Shown: piece after piece, positions 1 to 8,993 of the stretch | Layout of the letters: each line of letters starts with the position of its first letter | Position numbering within the stretch: position 1 is the first letter of the stretch | Source of the DNA: Gemmobacter nectariphilus | GTDB lineage: Bacteria > Pseudomonadota > Alphaproteobacteria > Rhodobacterales > Rhodobacteraceae | DNA: 64,000 nt | Assembly: GCA_020721445.1 (NCBI GenBank) | Contig: DYMU01000004.1 | Span: 1-64,000 of the forward strand | Direction of reading: 5' to 3' | Program-made: the position numbers and the translations under genes | Notes under the pieces: model-generated | Told to the model about the DNA's origin: nothing | Databases searched by the model: none | The model's input: the letters and a program-made list of their open reading frames with translations, nothing else

Positions 1-296
1 ATGCTCATACAAAGGCATGTATCGTCCTTTTCGTCTCGGGCGGCTTCAAAGACCAGCGGCATTTGGCCTTTCCGCGGCCGGGTCACGAGAGGCATCGCCG
101 TTAAAAGGGATGCGGAAAGGATGCGGCGTTATACACAGTGCGCGCGCCGATGCAAGGCGGCTTGTCCGGGGGCCGACACCACTGTTCGCAGGCGAACACA
201 AGCTGTTCGCAAGCCGTTACTTGTGCGCGGTGGCCCAGCCAATCACATAGACACCAGTTCAACGGGCCATGGTGGCCCCGACAGCCGGAGAGATTT
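1..296. other. non-coding stretch upstream of yceI
   Basis: I see no supportable gene here. Open frames exist on both strands, but their predicted products are Arg/Pro/Cys-rich with no recognisable domain, and none has a convincing ribosome binding site. The stretch holds the candidate operator at 183-210. The first bases could be the promoter-distal edge of a gene lying outside the window. Confidence 0.5.
183..210. promoter_or_regulatory. candidate operator, three TGTTCGC half-sites
   Basis: TGTTCGC at 183-189 and GCGAACA at 192-198 form a perfect 7-bp inverted repeat with a 2-bp centre. A third half-site, TGTTCGC at 204-210, makes a second inverted pair with the middle one across 5 bp. The array lies 87-114 bp ahead of the YceI start, a usual operator position. 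The cognate regulator is not identifiable from the sequence. It does not fit the GTTC-N7-GTTC SOS pattern. Confidence 0.4.
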
Positions 297-872
297 ATGA
301 CCCGTTTTGCCCCCCTTGCCCTGATCGCGACCCTTGCCGCTGCCCCCGCTTTTGCGGTACCTGAAAAATACACCCTCGACAGCAGCCACAGCCAGATCGT
401 GTTTACCTACAACCACCTTGGCTATTCCACCGGCTATGGCATGTTTTCCGGCTTTGCCGGCGAAATCGCCTTCGATCAGGCCGATCCGGCGGCCTCGTCG
501 GTGACGGTGTCGTTTCCGGTGAAAACCATGCTGACCGGCTGGCAAGAGCGGTTTGACCACTTCATGTCGGCCGATTTCTTTGGCGCGACCGATGACGAGA
601 TGGTCACCTTCACCTCGACCGCCATCGAAGTTACCGGTGAGACGACGGCGAAGATCACCGGCGACCTGACGCTGAACGATGTCACCAAAACGGTGGTGCT
701 GGATGCGGTGCTGAACCAGGTCGGCGATCACCCGATGGCCAACAAGCCCTGGGCCGGTTTCAGCGCCACCACCACGCTGCTGCGCTCGGACTACAACCTT
801 GGCCAGTTCGCACCCTTCGTGTCGGATGAAGTTCAGGTGCAGATCTCGGTCGAGGCGATGAAGGCCGAATGA
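297..872 (+). CDS. periplasmic YceI family protein
   Basis: A 191-residue protein with a clear Sec signal peptide (cleavage expected after AFA, residue 20), followed by a YceI domain: Y-T-L-D near the mature N-terminus, alternating beta segments, and the D-V-T-K near residue 125 typical of the family. YceI proteins are lipocalin-like periplasmic carriers that bind long isoprenoids such as ubiquinone-type molecules. The ATG at 297 is chosen because it directly precedes the signal peptide; the longer upstream reading frame has no secretion signal. It faces the minus-strand cytochrome b561-YceI fusion across a shared terminator. Family assignment is firm; the ligand is unknown. Confidence 0.88.
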   Translation: MTRFAPLALIATLAAAPAFAVPEKYTLDSSHSQIVFTYNHLGYSTGYGMFSGFAGEIAFDQADPAASSVTVSFPVKTMLTGWQERFDHFMSADFFGATDDEMVTFTSTAIEVTGETTAKITGDLTLNDVTKTVVLDAVLNQVGDHPMANKPWAGFSATTTLLRSDYNLGQFAPFVSDEVQVQISVEAMKAE

Positions 873-890
873 TCTGCCATTGAGATGACG

Positions 891-924
891 AAAAGGCCGC
901 CAGAGCGATCTGGCGGCCTTTTTT
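891..924. terminator. bidirectional rho-independent terminator
   Basis: A perfect 13-bp stem (891-903 with 910-922), AAAAGGCCGCCAG against CTGGCGGCCTTTT, with a 6-nt loop and T runs on either strand. It lies between two convergent genes, so it can stop transcription from both sides. Confidence 0.9.
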
Positions 925-925
925 G

Positions 926-2119
926 TTACAGGCTTTGGCTGGCGGTCAGGCTGATGATGACATCGACGCCAAAGCCGACCGAGCTTTCGTCGCCATAGCT
1001 GACCCCCACGCCGAAATCGCGCCGGTCAAGGCGGATGCTGCCGGTCATGCGGGCGGTGTCCCCGTTCAGATCCAGCGTGAAGGGCAGGGTCACCGGTTGC
1101 ACCGCGCCGCGCAGCGTCAGGGTGCCCCTGGCCTCATACCCCGTATCGGTCGGCGCGATCTCGGCGGCAAAGATCGCCTGCGGGAACTGCGCCGTGTCAA
1201 AGAAATCGGCGCTTTTGGCCTGCTGGGTGACCGACCCCAGCGTCAGCGACCCGGTGTCGATGGTGACGGTGACAGCGCCGGTGCCACTGGCGGGGTCAAA
1301 GCGGATGTCGGCGGTCCAGTTGGCAAACTGGCCGGCGACGGCTTGCCCCATCTGCTGCACGCCAAAGCCCAGCGTGCCTTCGGTCACCTGCCAGTTCCCG
1401 GCGGTTGGGATCGGCGCCTGGGTGGCGGTGGCGGTGGCGGCCGGTGTCTGACCGCCGCGCGGCAAGGCGACCACGGCCGCACCCAGCCCGAACAGCGCAA
1501 CCGCCGCCAGCGCGGGCAAGACGCTGGCACGCGGCCAAACCACACGGTCGGGCGCGGAGGTGCCGCGCCACATCCGGCGCAAGGTGGCATCGCGATCCAC
1601 AAAGTGGTGTTTCAGCGCACCCGCCACATGCAGCAGGACCGAGCCGACCAGCAGCTTGGTAAACACCCAATGCAGGCTGCCCGCCGTGGTAGCCACAGCC
1701 TCGGATTGTGGCACGAAGGGCAGCGTTTGGCCAAACGGCCACAGGATCGGCGCAAAGCCGGTGACAGCGGCGTGATGCACCCAGCCGGTCAGCGGCACAG
1801 CGACAAGGCTGACATACAGCATCCAATGCACCAGTCCGGCAAGCCAAAGCTCGCCCCGCCGGTCAGGGTGCAAAGGCGCGGGGTGGGTTTCGAACAGCGT
1901 CCAGACGATGCGGCCAAGCGCTATGAGGAACACCACAACGCCCAGCGTCTTGTGAATGGAAAACACCTGCGCCTTCAGGGCCAGCGCCTGCGCGCTGTCA
2001 TAGGGCAGGCGGTTGGCAATGGCGCCAAGCGGGATATTGGCCAGGATCAGCGCGGCGGTGGTCCAATGGAACAGGCGGCTGATCGCGCCATAACTTTGTA
2101 CGGTGCTGCGACGGGACAT
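926..2119 (-). CDS. cytochrome b561 domain fused to YceI domain
   Basis: A 397-residue two-domain protein. Residues about 10-185 form a four-helix cytochrome b561 membrane unit with candidate haem-ligand histidines in F-H-W, S-I-H-K, L-H-W and L-L-H. A linker and another hydrophobic segment (about 205-225) follow, then a C-terminal YceI domain (about 240-397). The expected role is electron transfer between a quinol pool and a ligand held by the YceI part. The ATG at 2119 is preferred because a GAGAGG ribosome site lies just upstream; an in-frame extension to 2254 lacks conserved sequence. A second, free YceI gene lies opposite it. Confidence 0.85.
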   Translation of the reverse strand: MSRRSTVQSYGAISRLFHWTTAALILANIPLGAIANRLPYDSAQALALKAQVFSIHKTLGVVVFLIALGRIVWTLFETHPAPLHPDRRGELWLAGLVHWMLYVSLVAVPLTGWVHHAAVTGFAPILWPFGQTLPFVPQSEAVATTAGSLHWVFTKLLVGSVLLHVAGALKHHFVDRDATLRRMWRGTSAPDRVVWPRASVLPALAAVALFGLGAAVVALPRGGQTPAATATATQAPIPTAGNWQVTEGTLGFGVQQMGQAVAGQFANWTADIRFDPASGTGAVTVTIDTGSLTLGSVTQQAKSADFFDTAQFPQAIFAAEIAPTDTGYEARGTLTLRGAVQPVTLPFTLDLNGDTARMTGSIRLDRRDFGVGVSYGDESSVGFGVDVIISLTASQSL

Positions 2120-2306
2120 CGGACCTCTCGGGCGTTGGGGCTTTTGGAAGACAAGATAGCGGCCGGGGGCGGCGACCGGCAGGCACGGCGGCGCACAGCG
2201 GCTGTGCAGGCCGGGCCTTGGGCTGCGAAGGGTCGCGGGTGGCAAAGATTGCACAAGCGCCGGGGCCGCGCTATGCCAGTTTCATGACGAAACGGAGACA
2301 GATCAG

Positions 2307-3236
2307 ATGAGCCGCGCATTCGTATTTCCCGGCCAAGGGGCCCAGACCATTGGTATGGGCCGGGCCTTGGCCACCGCCTATCCGGCCGCCAAGGCGGTGT
2401 TTGACGAGGTGGACGAGGCTTTGGGCGAGCCTTTGTCGGCGCTGATCTGGGATGGGGCGATTGCAGATCTGACCCTGACGCAGAACGCGCAACCGGCGCT
2501 GATGGCGACCTCGATCGCCACGCTGCGGGCGATGGAGGCCGAAGGCTTTGGCATCGATCAGGCCAGCTTTGTGGCCGGGCATTCGCTGGGTGAATATTCG
2601 GCGCTGTGTGCGGCTGGCGCGCTGACGCTGTCCGACACCGCCCGCTTGCTGCGCATCCGGGGTCAGGCCATGCAAGAGGCGGTGCCGGTCGGCGTGGGCG
2701 CGATGGCGGCGATTCTGGGCCTTGACCTTGACACGGTGACCGAACTGGCGGCCGAGGCGGCCGAGGATGAGGTCTGTCAGGCCGCCAATGACAACGACCC
2801 GGCGCAGGTGGTGATTTCCGGCCACAAGGCGGCGGTCGAGCGGGCCATGGCGCTGTGCAAGGCGCGCGGCGCCAAGCGGGCGCTGGCGCTGCCGGTCAGC
2901 GCACCGTTTCACTGCGCGCTGATGGCCCCGGCCGCGGCGGTGATGGCCGAGGCCTTGGCGGCGGTGGTGATTTCGAAACCGGTCTGCCCGGTGGTGGTGA
3001 ATGTCCGCGCCGAGGCGGTCGAGGAACCCGACCGCTTTCGCGACCTTCTGGTGGCGCAGGTCACCGGGGCGGTGCGCTGGCGCGAAACCGTGCTGTGGCT
3101 GGAACGGGCCGGGGTCACCGAGTATTGGGAGATCGGGGCCGGCAAGGCGCTTTCGGGCATGATCAAGCGCATCGTGTCGGACAGCCAGACCCGGGCCATC
3201 AGCACGCCCGAGGATGTGGCGGCGCTGAAAGGCTGA
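2307..3236 (+). CDS. fabD: malonyl-CoA-ACP transacylase
   Basis: A 309-residue enzyme that moves malonyl from CoA to acyl carrier protein, supplying type II fatty-acid synthesis in the cytoplasm. It begins with the family signature F-P-G-Q-G-A-Q. The nucleophile elbow G-H-S-L-G places the catalytic serine at 93, with the partner histidine at 202 in A-P-F-H-C. Length is normal for FabD. It is followed by fabG and acpP on the same strand, the usual fatty-acid cluster. The gap to fabG carries a repeated palindromic element. Confidence 0.96.
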   Translation: MSRAFVFPGQGAQTIGMGRALATAYPAAKAVFDEVDEALGEPLSALIWDGAIADLTLTQNAQPALMATSIATLRAMEAEGFGIDQASFVAGHSLGEYSALCAAGALTLSDTARLLRIRGQAMQEAVPVGVGAMAAILGLDLDTVTELAAEAAEDEVCQAANDNDPAQVVISGHKAAVERAMALCKARGAKRALALPVSAPFHCALMAPAAAVMAEALAAVVISKPVCPVVVNVRAEAVEEPDRFRDLLVAQVTGAVRWRETVLWLERAGVTEYWEIGAGKALSGMIKRIVSDSQTRAISTPEDVAALKG

Positions 3237-3256
3237 CCACAGACCCGGGGCCACGC

Positions 3257-3305
3257 CCGGGGGCTGTCTGCCCCCGGACCCCCGAGGGTATTTGGACCAA
3301 GAGGA
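3257..3305 (+). repeat. GC-rich palindromic intergenic repeat, copy A
   Basis: A complex hairpin-forming element (GGGGGCTGTCTGCCCCC followed by GGACCCCCGAGGGTATTTGG and CCAAGAGGA). An almost identical element occurs in inverted orientation at 18196-18247. The element ends just before the fabG ribosome binding site. It resembles the dispersed intergenic repeats common in Rhodobacteraceae. Confidence 0.75.
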
Positions 3306-3330
3306 AACCCAGTCCGGAAGGGACGATGCG

Positions 3331-4068
3331 ATGTTTGATTTGACGGGGAAATGCGCACTGGTGACCGGGGCGTCGGGCGGGATCGGCGCCGAGATCGCGC
3401 GCACGCTGCATCAGGCAGGGGCCACGGTGGGGCTGTCGGGCACCCGGGTGGAGCCGCTGGAGGCGCTGGCCGCCGAGTTGGGCGGGCGGGCGCAGGTTCT
3501 GGCTTGCGACCTTTCGGACATGGCCGCGGTGGAGGGGTTGGTCAAACGTGGCGTCGATGCGATGGGATCGGTCGATGTGCTGGTCAACAATGCCGGGATC
3601 ACCCGCGACGGGCTGATGATGCGGATGTCGGATGACGATTGGCAGGCGGTGATCGACGTCAATCTGACGGCGACCTTTCGGCTGTGCCGTGCCGCCGTGC
3701 GCGGCATGATGAAGGCGCGCTGGGGCCGGATCGTCAACATCTCGTCGGTGGTGGGGGCCATCGGCAATGCCGGTCAGGTGAACTATGCCGCGTCGAAGGC
3801 CGGGATGGTGGGGATGTCGAAATCGCTTGGCGCAGAGGTGGCAAGCCGGGGGATTACCGTCAACTGCGTGGCCCCGGGGTTTGTGGAAACCGCGATGACG
3901 GCCAAGCTGACCGAGGCGCAGCGCAGCGGTCTGTTGGCGACGGTGCCTGCCGGACGGATGGGCACGCCGGCGGAAATCGCGGCGGCCGTGCTGTATCTGG
4001 CCAGCCCGGAGGCGGCCTATGTGACAGGTGCCACCTTGCATGTGAATGGCGGTATGGCCATGCTGTAG
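3331..4068 (+). CDS. fabG: 3-oxoacyl-ACP reductase
   Basis: A 245-residue short-chain dehydrogenase that reduces 3-oxoacyl-ACP with NADPH in fatty-acid elongation. The Rossmann motif T-G-A-S-G-G-I-G is at 12-19, N-N-A-G at about 86-89, and the catalytic Ser138, Tyr152 and Lys156 match FabG numbering closely. The start at 3331 has a GGAAGGG ribosome site; a longer in-frame start at 3292 would run into the intergenic repeat and is rejected. It lies between fabD and acpP. Confidence 0.96.
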   Translation: MFDLTGKCALVTGASGGIGAEIARTLHQAGATVGLSGTRVEPLEALAAELGGRAQVLACDLSDMAAVEGLVKRGVDAMGSVDVLVNNAGITRDGLMMRMSDDDWQAVIDVNLTATFRLCRAAVRGMMKARWGRIVNISSVVGAIGNAGQVNYAASKAGMVGMSKSLGAEVASRGITVNCVAPGFVETAMTAKLTEAQRSGLLATVPAGRMGTPAEIAAAVLYLASPEAAYVTGATLHVNGGMAML

Positions 4069-4244
4069 GACGGGTCTGCTCGCGGGTCTGTGAAAGCGTT
4101 TGCGTAAGGCGGCAGCCCTTGCTATAGGCGCGCTGGAAATCGCCGGGTCAGCCGGTGTCGTCGTGTAAAATCGGCGGAGTGGCCCTCCAAAGGGGCGTGA
4201 GGCATGAGACGGGATTTTTCCCGCTGGACAAATGAGGAAGTGAC

Positions 4245-4478
4245 ATGAGCGACATCGCAGACCGCGTGAAGAAGATCGTCGTCGAGCATCTGGGCGTCGA
4301 AGAGGACAAGGTGACCGAGACCGCCTCGTTCATCGACGATCTGGGCGCGGATTCGCTCGACACCGTCGAACTGGTCATGGCGTTTGAAGAAGAGTTCGGG
4401 ATCGAGATCCCGGATGATGCCGCTGAAACCATCCAGACCTTTGGCGACGCGGTGAAGTTCATCACCGAAGCGGCCTGA
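4245..4478 (+). CDS. acpP: acyl carrier protein
   Basis: A 77-residue acidic four-helix protein carrying growing acyl chains on a phosphopantetheine arm. The attachment motif D-S-L places the modified serine at residue 37, as in E. coli AcpP after allowing for the initiator Met. Length and charge are typical. A 176-bp gap separates it from fabG, so it probably has its own promoter in addition to read-through. A rho-independent terminator follows. Confidence 0.97.
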   Translation: MSDIADRVKKIVVEHLGVEEDKVTETASFIDDLGADSLDTVELVMAFEEEFGIEIPDDAAETIQTFGDAVKFITEAA

Positions 4479-4500
4479 GGCCGTTTCCCCGGGCGAGATC

Positions 4501-4529
4501 AAGGGCACCCTGCGAGGGGTGCCTTTTTT
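4501..4529 (+). terminator. rho-independent terminator of acpP
   Basis: GGCACCC (4504-4510) pairs with GGGTGCC (4517-4523) and is followed by six T residues, 22 bp beyond the acpP stop. Confidence 0.85.
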
Positions 4530-4557
4530 CTTGCGGGCGGGGTGCGCGGGTGCAGGT

Positions 4558-4596
4558 AAAAAAAAAGGCCCCGTGTCCGATGGACCGGGGCCTTTT
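4558..4596 (-). terminator. rho-independent terminator of ssb
   Basis: An 11-bp stem (AAAAGGCCCCG against CGGGGCCTTTT, outer arms 4563-4572 and 4587-4596), extended inward by GTCC/GGAC with one bulged base. The A run at 4558-4566 gives a T tail on the minus strand, placing it just downstream of ssb. Confidence 0.85.
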
Positions 4597-4616
4597 GTCT
4601 GGTCGGGGTGACCCGG

Positions 4617-5138
4617 TCAGAACGGAATTTCGTCGTCAATGTCGGACCGGCCACCGCCTGAGGGCGCGCGGTCGCCGCCGCGTGACGCGCCACCGCCGGA
4701 CACGCCAGCACCTGCGCTGCTGCCATAGTCGTCATAGCCACCGCGATCATCCTGACCGCCACCGCCGCCCGATCCACCGCCTTCGCCGCGCCCGCCCAGC
4801 AGGGTCATGTTGCCGGCATAGGGGCGCAAGACAACTTCGGTGCTGTAGCGGTCGGCGCCGGACTGGTCTTGCCATTTGCGGGTTTCCAACTGCCCCTCGA
4901 TATAGACGGTCGATCCTTTGCGCAGGTATTGCTCGGCCACCTTGGCGATGCCTTCGTTGAAGATCGCCACCGAATGCCATTCGGTGCGTTCCTTGCGTTC
5001 GCCGGTCTGTTTGTCGCGCCAGGTCTCGCTCGTGGCGATGCGCAGGTTCACCACCTTGCCGCCGTTGGGAAAGTTGCGCACCTCGGGGTCGCGGCCCAGA
5101 TTGCCGATGAGTATGACCTTGTTGACCGACCCTGCCAT
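4617..5138 (-). CDS. ssb: single-stranded DNA-binding protein
   Basis: A 173-residue SSB that coats single-stranded DNA in replication, recombination and repair. The OB-fold spans about residues 1-112 (starting [15 protein letters not shown]). A Gly-rich flexible linker follows, ending in the acidic tip D-I-D-D-E-I-P-F that recruits partner proteins. Length fits the family. I saw no GTTC-N7-GTTC SOS box in its upstream region, so SOS control is not supported here. Confidence 0.96.
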   Translation of the reverse strand: MAGSVNKVILIGNLGRDPEVRNFPNGGKVVNLRIATSETWRDKQTGERKERTEWHSVAIFNEGIAKVAEQYLRKGSTVYIEGQLETRKWQDQSGADRYSTEVVLRPYAGNMTLLGGRGEGGGSGGGGGQDDRGGYDDYGSSAGAGVSGGGASRGGDRAPSGGGRSDIDDEIPF

Positions 5139-5408
5139 GCAACCCTCCGCTGGTTGGTGGTCCCGCCGGGCATGGCGGGCACCGCTGCCGGCAGCTTCGC
5201 CGGTCTTGGTTAAGAAATCATTGTCCCGGTCTTTGGGACTGCTTCAGTCCTACAGGCTGGCCAAGCCCGACGCAAGACAGCGGGGCTTTGGCAGGCCGGG
5301 GCGTTCACCGGCGGAAATCCGCCAAAGGCGGCTGTGGCCCAGCAGGGTCTGGATCGTGGAGGAAAATACCGTATAGTCACGCCATCGGATGGTAATGGAT
5401 TAGACCGT

Positions 5409-6011
5409 ATGAAAATTCTGTCTGCTGTCGTGATAATGTCCCTGAACCTTGCGGCGGCACCGGCGGTGTTGGCCGAAGGTTTGCAGCTTTCGGGGTCGAC
5501 CAAGGGCCGGGCGGCTTTGTTCAACTCGCAAAAGAAATTGCTCGATGGCCGGCTGTCCAAGCAATATGAGGCATCGGTGCGCCTGACGCCCAAGGGCAAG
5601 GCGGCGGCGACCGGCACCGAGACCTCGGCGCCGCGCTATGCCGGGCGCTATAAGGGCGAATATCTGGTGCTGGCCAAGGCTGTGGCGACCAAGCATGGTA
5701 TTCCGGAAGATATTTTTCTGCGGCTGGTGCAGCAGGAATCGGGCTGGAACCCGGGGGCGGTGTCGCACAAGGGGGCCACCGGTCTGGCGCAACTGATGCC
5801 CGGCACGGCGCGCAAACTGGGGGTCGATATCAACGACCCCAGGCAGAACCTTGAGGGCGGCGCGCGCTATCTGCGGATGATGTATGACAAGTTCGGCAGT
5901 TGGCGGTTGGCGCTTGCCGCCTACAACGCCGGGCCGGGCGCGGTCGAGCAGCACAACGGCATCCCGCCCTATGCCGAGACCAAGAATTATGTGAAGGCGA
6001 TTCTGGGCTGA
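5409..6011 (+). CDS. lytic transglycosylase, SLT domain
   Basis: A 200-residue exported murein-cleaving enzyme. A signal peptide covers about residues 1-22 (cleavage after V-L-A). The SLT domain occupies about 85-200. The catalytic glutamate is Glu110 in Q-Q-E-S-G-W-N-P, followed by the family motif [13 protein letters not shown] and A-Y-N-A-G-P-G. It should cut the MurNAc-GlcNAc bond to give 1,6-anhydro ends in the periplasm. The ATG at 5409 is used because it begins the signal peptide; a further 75 bases upstream are open but unlike secretion sequence. It is divergent from ssb across 270 bp. Confidence 0.92.
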   Translation: MKILSAVVIMSLNLAAAPAVLAEGLQLSGSTKGRAALFNSQKKLLDGRLSKQYEASVRLTPKGKAAATGTETSAPRYAGRYKGEYLVLAKAVATKHGIPEDIFLRLVQQESGWNPGAVSHKGATGLAQLMPGTARKLGVDINDPRQNLEGGARYLRMMYDKFGSWRLALAAYNAGPGAVEQHNGIPPYAETKNYVKAILG

Positions 6012-6227
6012 TCGCGTCCCCGGGGCCAGACCCCGGCGCAAGGTCTGGGCACCGCCCGCCAGATGCCGGGGGATCGACCCGTCGTGATGCGCTGGTGCCA
6101 GATGGCCGGGCGTGGGCACCATCAAGGCTGCGCAGCGCCCTGTGATGCCCCAAGCTGACTCACGGATATTGGAAATGCTGTCGCGGGGTCTTTTCGGCGC
6201 AGGCGGCTTGCGCTAGGGCTTTGTGCA

Positions 6228-6854
6228 ATGGAACTGGTGGTGGAAAATCTGGCCGTCGCGCGGGGCGGGCTGACGGTGCTGGAAGGCGTGGGCTTCTGGC
6301 TGGCTGCGGGTAGGGCACTGATCCTGCGCGGGCCGAATGGCATCGGCAAGACCACATTGTTGCGCACGCTGGCCGGTTTGCAGCCCGAAGTCGCAGGCAG
6401 CGTCAGCGCGCCGCCCGAAAGCCTGACCTATGCCGCCCATGCCGACGGGCTGAAAGCCGTGCTGACGGTTGAGGAAAACCTCGCGTTCTGGGCAGCGATC
6501 CACGGGGTGGGTGGCGTCAAGGATGCGATGGCGCAGATGAACCTGACCGATCTGCGCGCGCGCAGGGCGGCGAACCTGTCGGCGGGGCAAAAGCGCCGTC
6601 TGGGCCTTGCGCGGCTGCTGGTAACGGGCCGACCCGTCTGGCTGCTGGACGAGCCGACGGTGTCGCTGGATGTGGCCTCGGTCGCGCTGTTCGGCGCGGT
6701 GGTGCGGGCGCATCTGGCGGGCGGTGGCATGGCGCTGATCGCCACCCATATCGACATGGGATTGAGTGAGGCGGCGGTGCTGGACCTTGCCCCGTTCAAG
6801 GCGAAAACCCCGATGTCGGCAGGGGCCAGCGGCTTTGACGAGGCCTTTGCATGA
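6228..6854 (+). CDS. ccmA: haem exporter ATP-binding protein CcmA
   Basis: A 208-residue ABC ATPase of the cytochrome c maturation system I. The Walker A motif G-P-N-G-I-G-K-T-T is at 35-43, the signature L-S-A-G-Q at 116-120 and Walker B L-L-D-E-P-T at 138-143. With CcmB, CcmC and CcmD it powers release of haem-loaded CcmE. Its last codon overlaps the ccmB start in an ATGA arrangement, so the two are translationally coupled. Confidence 0.95.
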   Translation: MELVVENLAVARGGLTVLEGVGFWLAAGRALILRGPNGIGKTTLLRTLAGLQPEVAGSVSAPPESLTYAAHADGLKAVLTVEENLAFWAAIHGVGGVKDAMAQMNLTDLRARRAANLSAGQKRRLGLARLLVTGRPVWLLDEPTVSLDVASVALFGAVVRAHLAGGGMALIATHIDMGLSEAAVLDLAPFKAKTPMSAGASGFDEAFA

Positions 6855-7507
6855 TCGCGCTTCTGATCCGTGATCTGCGCCTCGCCATCCGCGCCGGGGG
6901 CGGTTTTGGCCTTGGGCTGGCGTTTTTCCTGCTGGTGGCGGTGCTGGTGCCCTTGGGCGTGGGGCCTGACAGTTCTGTGCTAGCCAAGATCGCGCCGGGC
7001 ATCTTGTGGGTCGGCGCGCTGCTGTCGTGCCTCTTGTCGCTGGACCGGATCTTTGCGCTGGATTTCGAGGATGGCTCGCTGGACCTGCTGGCCACCTCGC
7101 CCATTCCGCTGGAGGGCGTTGTCGCGATCAAGGCGCTTGCGCATTGGCTGGTGACGGGTCTGCCGCTGACGCTTGCAGCACCGGTGCTGGCGGTGCTGTT
7201 GAACCTGCCCACGCCGGGGTATGTGTGGCTGGTGGCCAGCCTAACGGCCGGCACCCCGGCGCTGTCGGTGATCGGGGCGTTTGGCGCGGCGCTGACGGTG
7301 GGGATCAAGCGCGGCGGGCTGCTCTTGTCGCTGCTGGTGCTGCCGCTATATGTGCCGACATTGATTTTCGGGGCCGAAGTGGTAAAACGCGGGGCTTTGG
7401 CGATGGAGGTCGGTGTGCCGCTGCTGTTGCTGTCGGGCATCACGGCGGGGGCGGTGGCGCTGTTACCTTTTGCCGCGGCTGCGGCAATCCGCGTCAATCT
7501 GCGCTGA
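6851..7507 (+). CDS. ccmB: haem exporter membrane protein CcmB
   Basis: A 218-residue integral membrane protein with six predicted hydrophobic segments, the size and profile of CcmB. It is the permease partner of CcmA. The start overlaps the ccmA stop by four bases. The identification rests on the operon position and the family pattern (early A-I-R-A-G-G-G-F near the N-terminus, central L-L-A-T-S-P-I-P). Confidence 0.94.
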   Translation: MIALLIRDLRLAIRAGGGFGLGLAFFLLVAVLVPLGVGPDSSVLAKIAPGILWVGALLSCLLSLDRIFALDFEDGSLDLLATSPIPLEGVVAIKALAHWLVTGLPLTLAAPVLAVLLNLPTPGYVWLVASLTAGTPALSVIGAFGAALTVGIKRGGLLLSLLVLPLYVPTLIFGAEVVKRGALAMEVGVPLLLLSGITAGAVALLPFAAAAAIRVNLR

Positions 7508-7560
7508 GGCTGACGTGTTAGTGAATTGAGACCGTAACCCTGAAAGGCTAAGCCAAACCC

Positions 7561-8289
7561 ATGTCGTTCTGGGAATATGCCAATCCGAAGAAGTTCATGC
7601 AGACCTCGTCCTGGGCCTTGCCTTGGGTCGCGGGTCTTTCCGTGCTGGCGTTGGCCGGGGGGCTGGTCTGGGGGTTTTTCTTCACCCCCGATGATTACAA
7701 GCAAGGCTCGACCGTCAAGATCATCTACCTGCACGTGCCGTCGGCGATGATGGCGATCAACGCCTGGGTGATGATGCTGGTGGCGTCACTGATCTGGCTG
7801 GTGCGCCGCCATCATGTCAGTGCCTTGGCGGCCAAGGCGGCGGCGCCGATCGGGCTGACATTCACCGCGATTGCGCTGGTGACGGGCATGATGTGGGGCC
7901 AGCCGATGTGGGGCACCTGGTGGGCCTGGGACCCGCGCCTGACCAGTTTCCTGATCCTGGGGCTGTTCTATCTGGGCTACATGGCGCTGTGGCAGGCGGT
8001 GGAAGACCCCGATACGGCGGCGGACCTTACCTCGGTCCTGTGCATGGTGGGGTCGGTGTTTGCGCTTTTGTCGCGCTATGCGGTGAACTTCTGGAACCAA
8101 GGCCTGCATCAGGGCGCGTCCTTGTCGATGGACAAGGAAGAAAACGTGTCAGATGTCTATTGGTTTCCGCTGCTGGTCTGCATCTCGGGCTTTGTCTTGC
8201 TGTTTCTTGCGCTGGTCCTGATGCGCACCCGCACCGAGATCAGGGCGCGGCGGTTGCAGGCGCTGCTGGCGCGGGAGCGGTTGGCATGA
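7561..8289 (+). CDS. ccmC: haem-handling membrane protein CcmC
   Basis: A 242-residue six-helix membrane protein that attaches haem to CcmE. The tryptophan-rich WWD segment W-G-T-W-W-A-W-D-P-R-L-T-S lies at about 118-130. Flanking histidines, one in L-H-V-P-S near residue 58 and one in the Q-G-L-H-Q segment near 182, are the expected haem ligands. It overlaps ccmD by four bases. The partner ccmE lies about 51 kb away in this window. Confidence 0.96.
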   Translation: MSFWEYANPKKFMQTSSWALPWVAGLSVLALAGGLVWGFFFTPDDYKQGSTVKIIYLHVPSAMMAINAWVMMLVASLIWLVRRHHVSALAAKAAAPIGLTFTAIALVTGMMWGQPMWGTWWAWDPRLTSFLILGLFYLGYMALWQAVEDPDTAADLTSVLCMVGSVFALLSRYAVNFWNQGLHQGASLSMDKEENVSDVYWFPLLVCISGFVLLFLALVLMRTRTEIRARRLQALLARERLA

Positions 8290-8447
8290 TGCCCGAGTTG
8301 GGGAAATACGCGGGCGCCGTGCTGTCATCCTATGCAGCGTCCTTGGCGCTGCTGGCGCTGGTGGTGGCGGTGTCGGTCTGGCGAGGTCGGCGGGTCAAGC
8401 AGCAATTGGCCGAGGTTGAAGCCCGGCAGGGGCAGAACAATGGCTAA
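8286..8447 (+). CDS. ccmD: haem exporter small protein CcmD
   Basis: A 53-residue protein (52 if the second ATG at 8289 is used). One membrane helix at about 12-32 is followed by a basic, then Glu/Gln-rich cytoplasmic tail, as in CcmD. CcmD holds the CcmAB-CcmC complex to CcmE. The start overlaps the ccmC stop by four bases, and its end overlaps the ccmG start by eight, supporting tight coupling. Confidence 0.88.
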   Translation: MMPELGKYAGAVLSSYAASLALLALVVAVSVWRGRRVKQQLAEVEARQGQNNG

Positions 8448-8982
8448 ATGGCTGATGATCCTGCCGCCGGTTCTGTTCGCCGGGTTGGCGGCGGCGTTTT
8501 ATGTTGGAATGGCGCAGCAAAATCCCAATGACATGCCGACCGCGTTTCAGGATCGCGGCGCGCCGGTGGTGCCGACATCGGGCCTTGCGGGTGTGCCGCT
8601 GTTGACCGATGCCGACCTGCGCACCGGGCAGGTGACGGTGCTGAACTTCTGGGCGACCTGGTGCCCGCCGTGCCGGGCCGAACATCCGGTGCTGAAAGCG
8701 ATGCAGGCCGACGGCATCCGGGTGGCGGGCATCAACCTTAAGGACGATGACGCCAAGGCCGCCGCCTATCTGGCCGAGGAAGGCAATCCGTTCTTTGCGC
8801 TTGGCACCGACCCACGGGGCCGCAGCGCCGTGGAATGGGGGGTGACTGCCCCGCCCGAGACCTTCATCATCCGTGGTGATGGCACGGTGGCGTTTCGGTT
8901 CATCGGGCCGCTGATCGGCAGTGATTACGAAAACCGCTTCAAGCCGGCCTTGGCGCAGGCCTTGGCGGCCGACAAGGGCTGA
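8440..8982 (+). CDS. ccmG: thiol:disulfide interchange protein CcmG/DsbE
   Basis: A 180-residue periplasmic thioredoxin-like protein tethered by an N-terminal membrane helix (about 4-24). The active site W-C-P-P-C gives Cys75 and Cys78, in the sequence F-W-A-T-W-C-P-P-C-R-A-E. A later cis-proline context, T-A-P-P-E-T-F, is as expected. It keeps apocytochrome CXXCH thiols reduced for haem attachment. The start at 8440 overlaps ccmD and begins exactly at the membrane anchor; earlier in-frame codons lie inside ccmD. Confidence 0.93.
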   Translation: MAKWLMILPPVLFAGLAAAFYVGMAQQNPNDMPTAFQDRGAPVVPTSGLAGVPLLTDADLRTGQVTVLNFWATWCPPCRAEHPVLKAMQADGIRVAGINLKDDDAKAAAYLAEEGNPFFALGTDPRGRSAVEWGVTAPPETFIIRGDGTVAFRFIGPLIGSDYENRFKPALAQALAADKG

Positions 8983-8993
8983 TCGCCCGCGGT

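Noticed and set aside
192-208. GAAC-N7-GTTC read as an SOS box
   Set aside because: The orientation is inverted, while the alphaproteobacterial SOS box is a direct GTTC-N7-GTTC. The inverted-repeat operator reading fits better.
1-300. Plus-strand open frame of 99 codons at the window start
   Set aside because: The predicted product is Arg-rich with no domain, no ribosome site is seen, and it runs through the operator-like repeats and the real YceI start in another frame.
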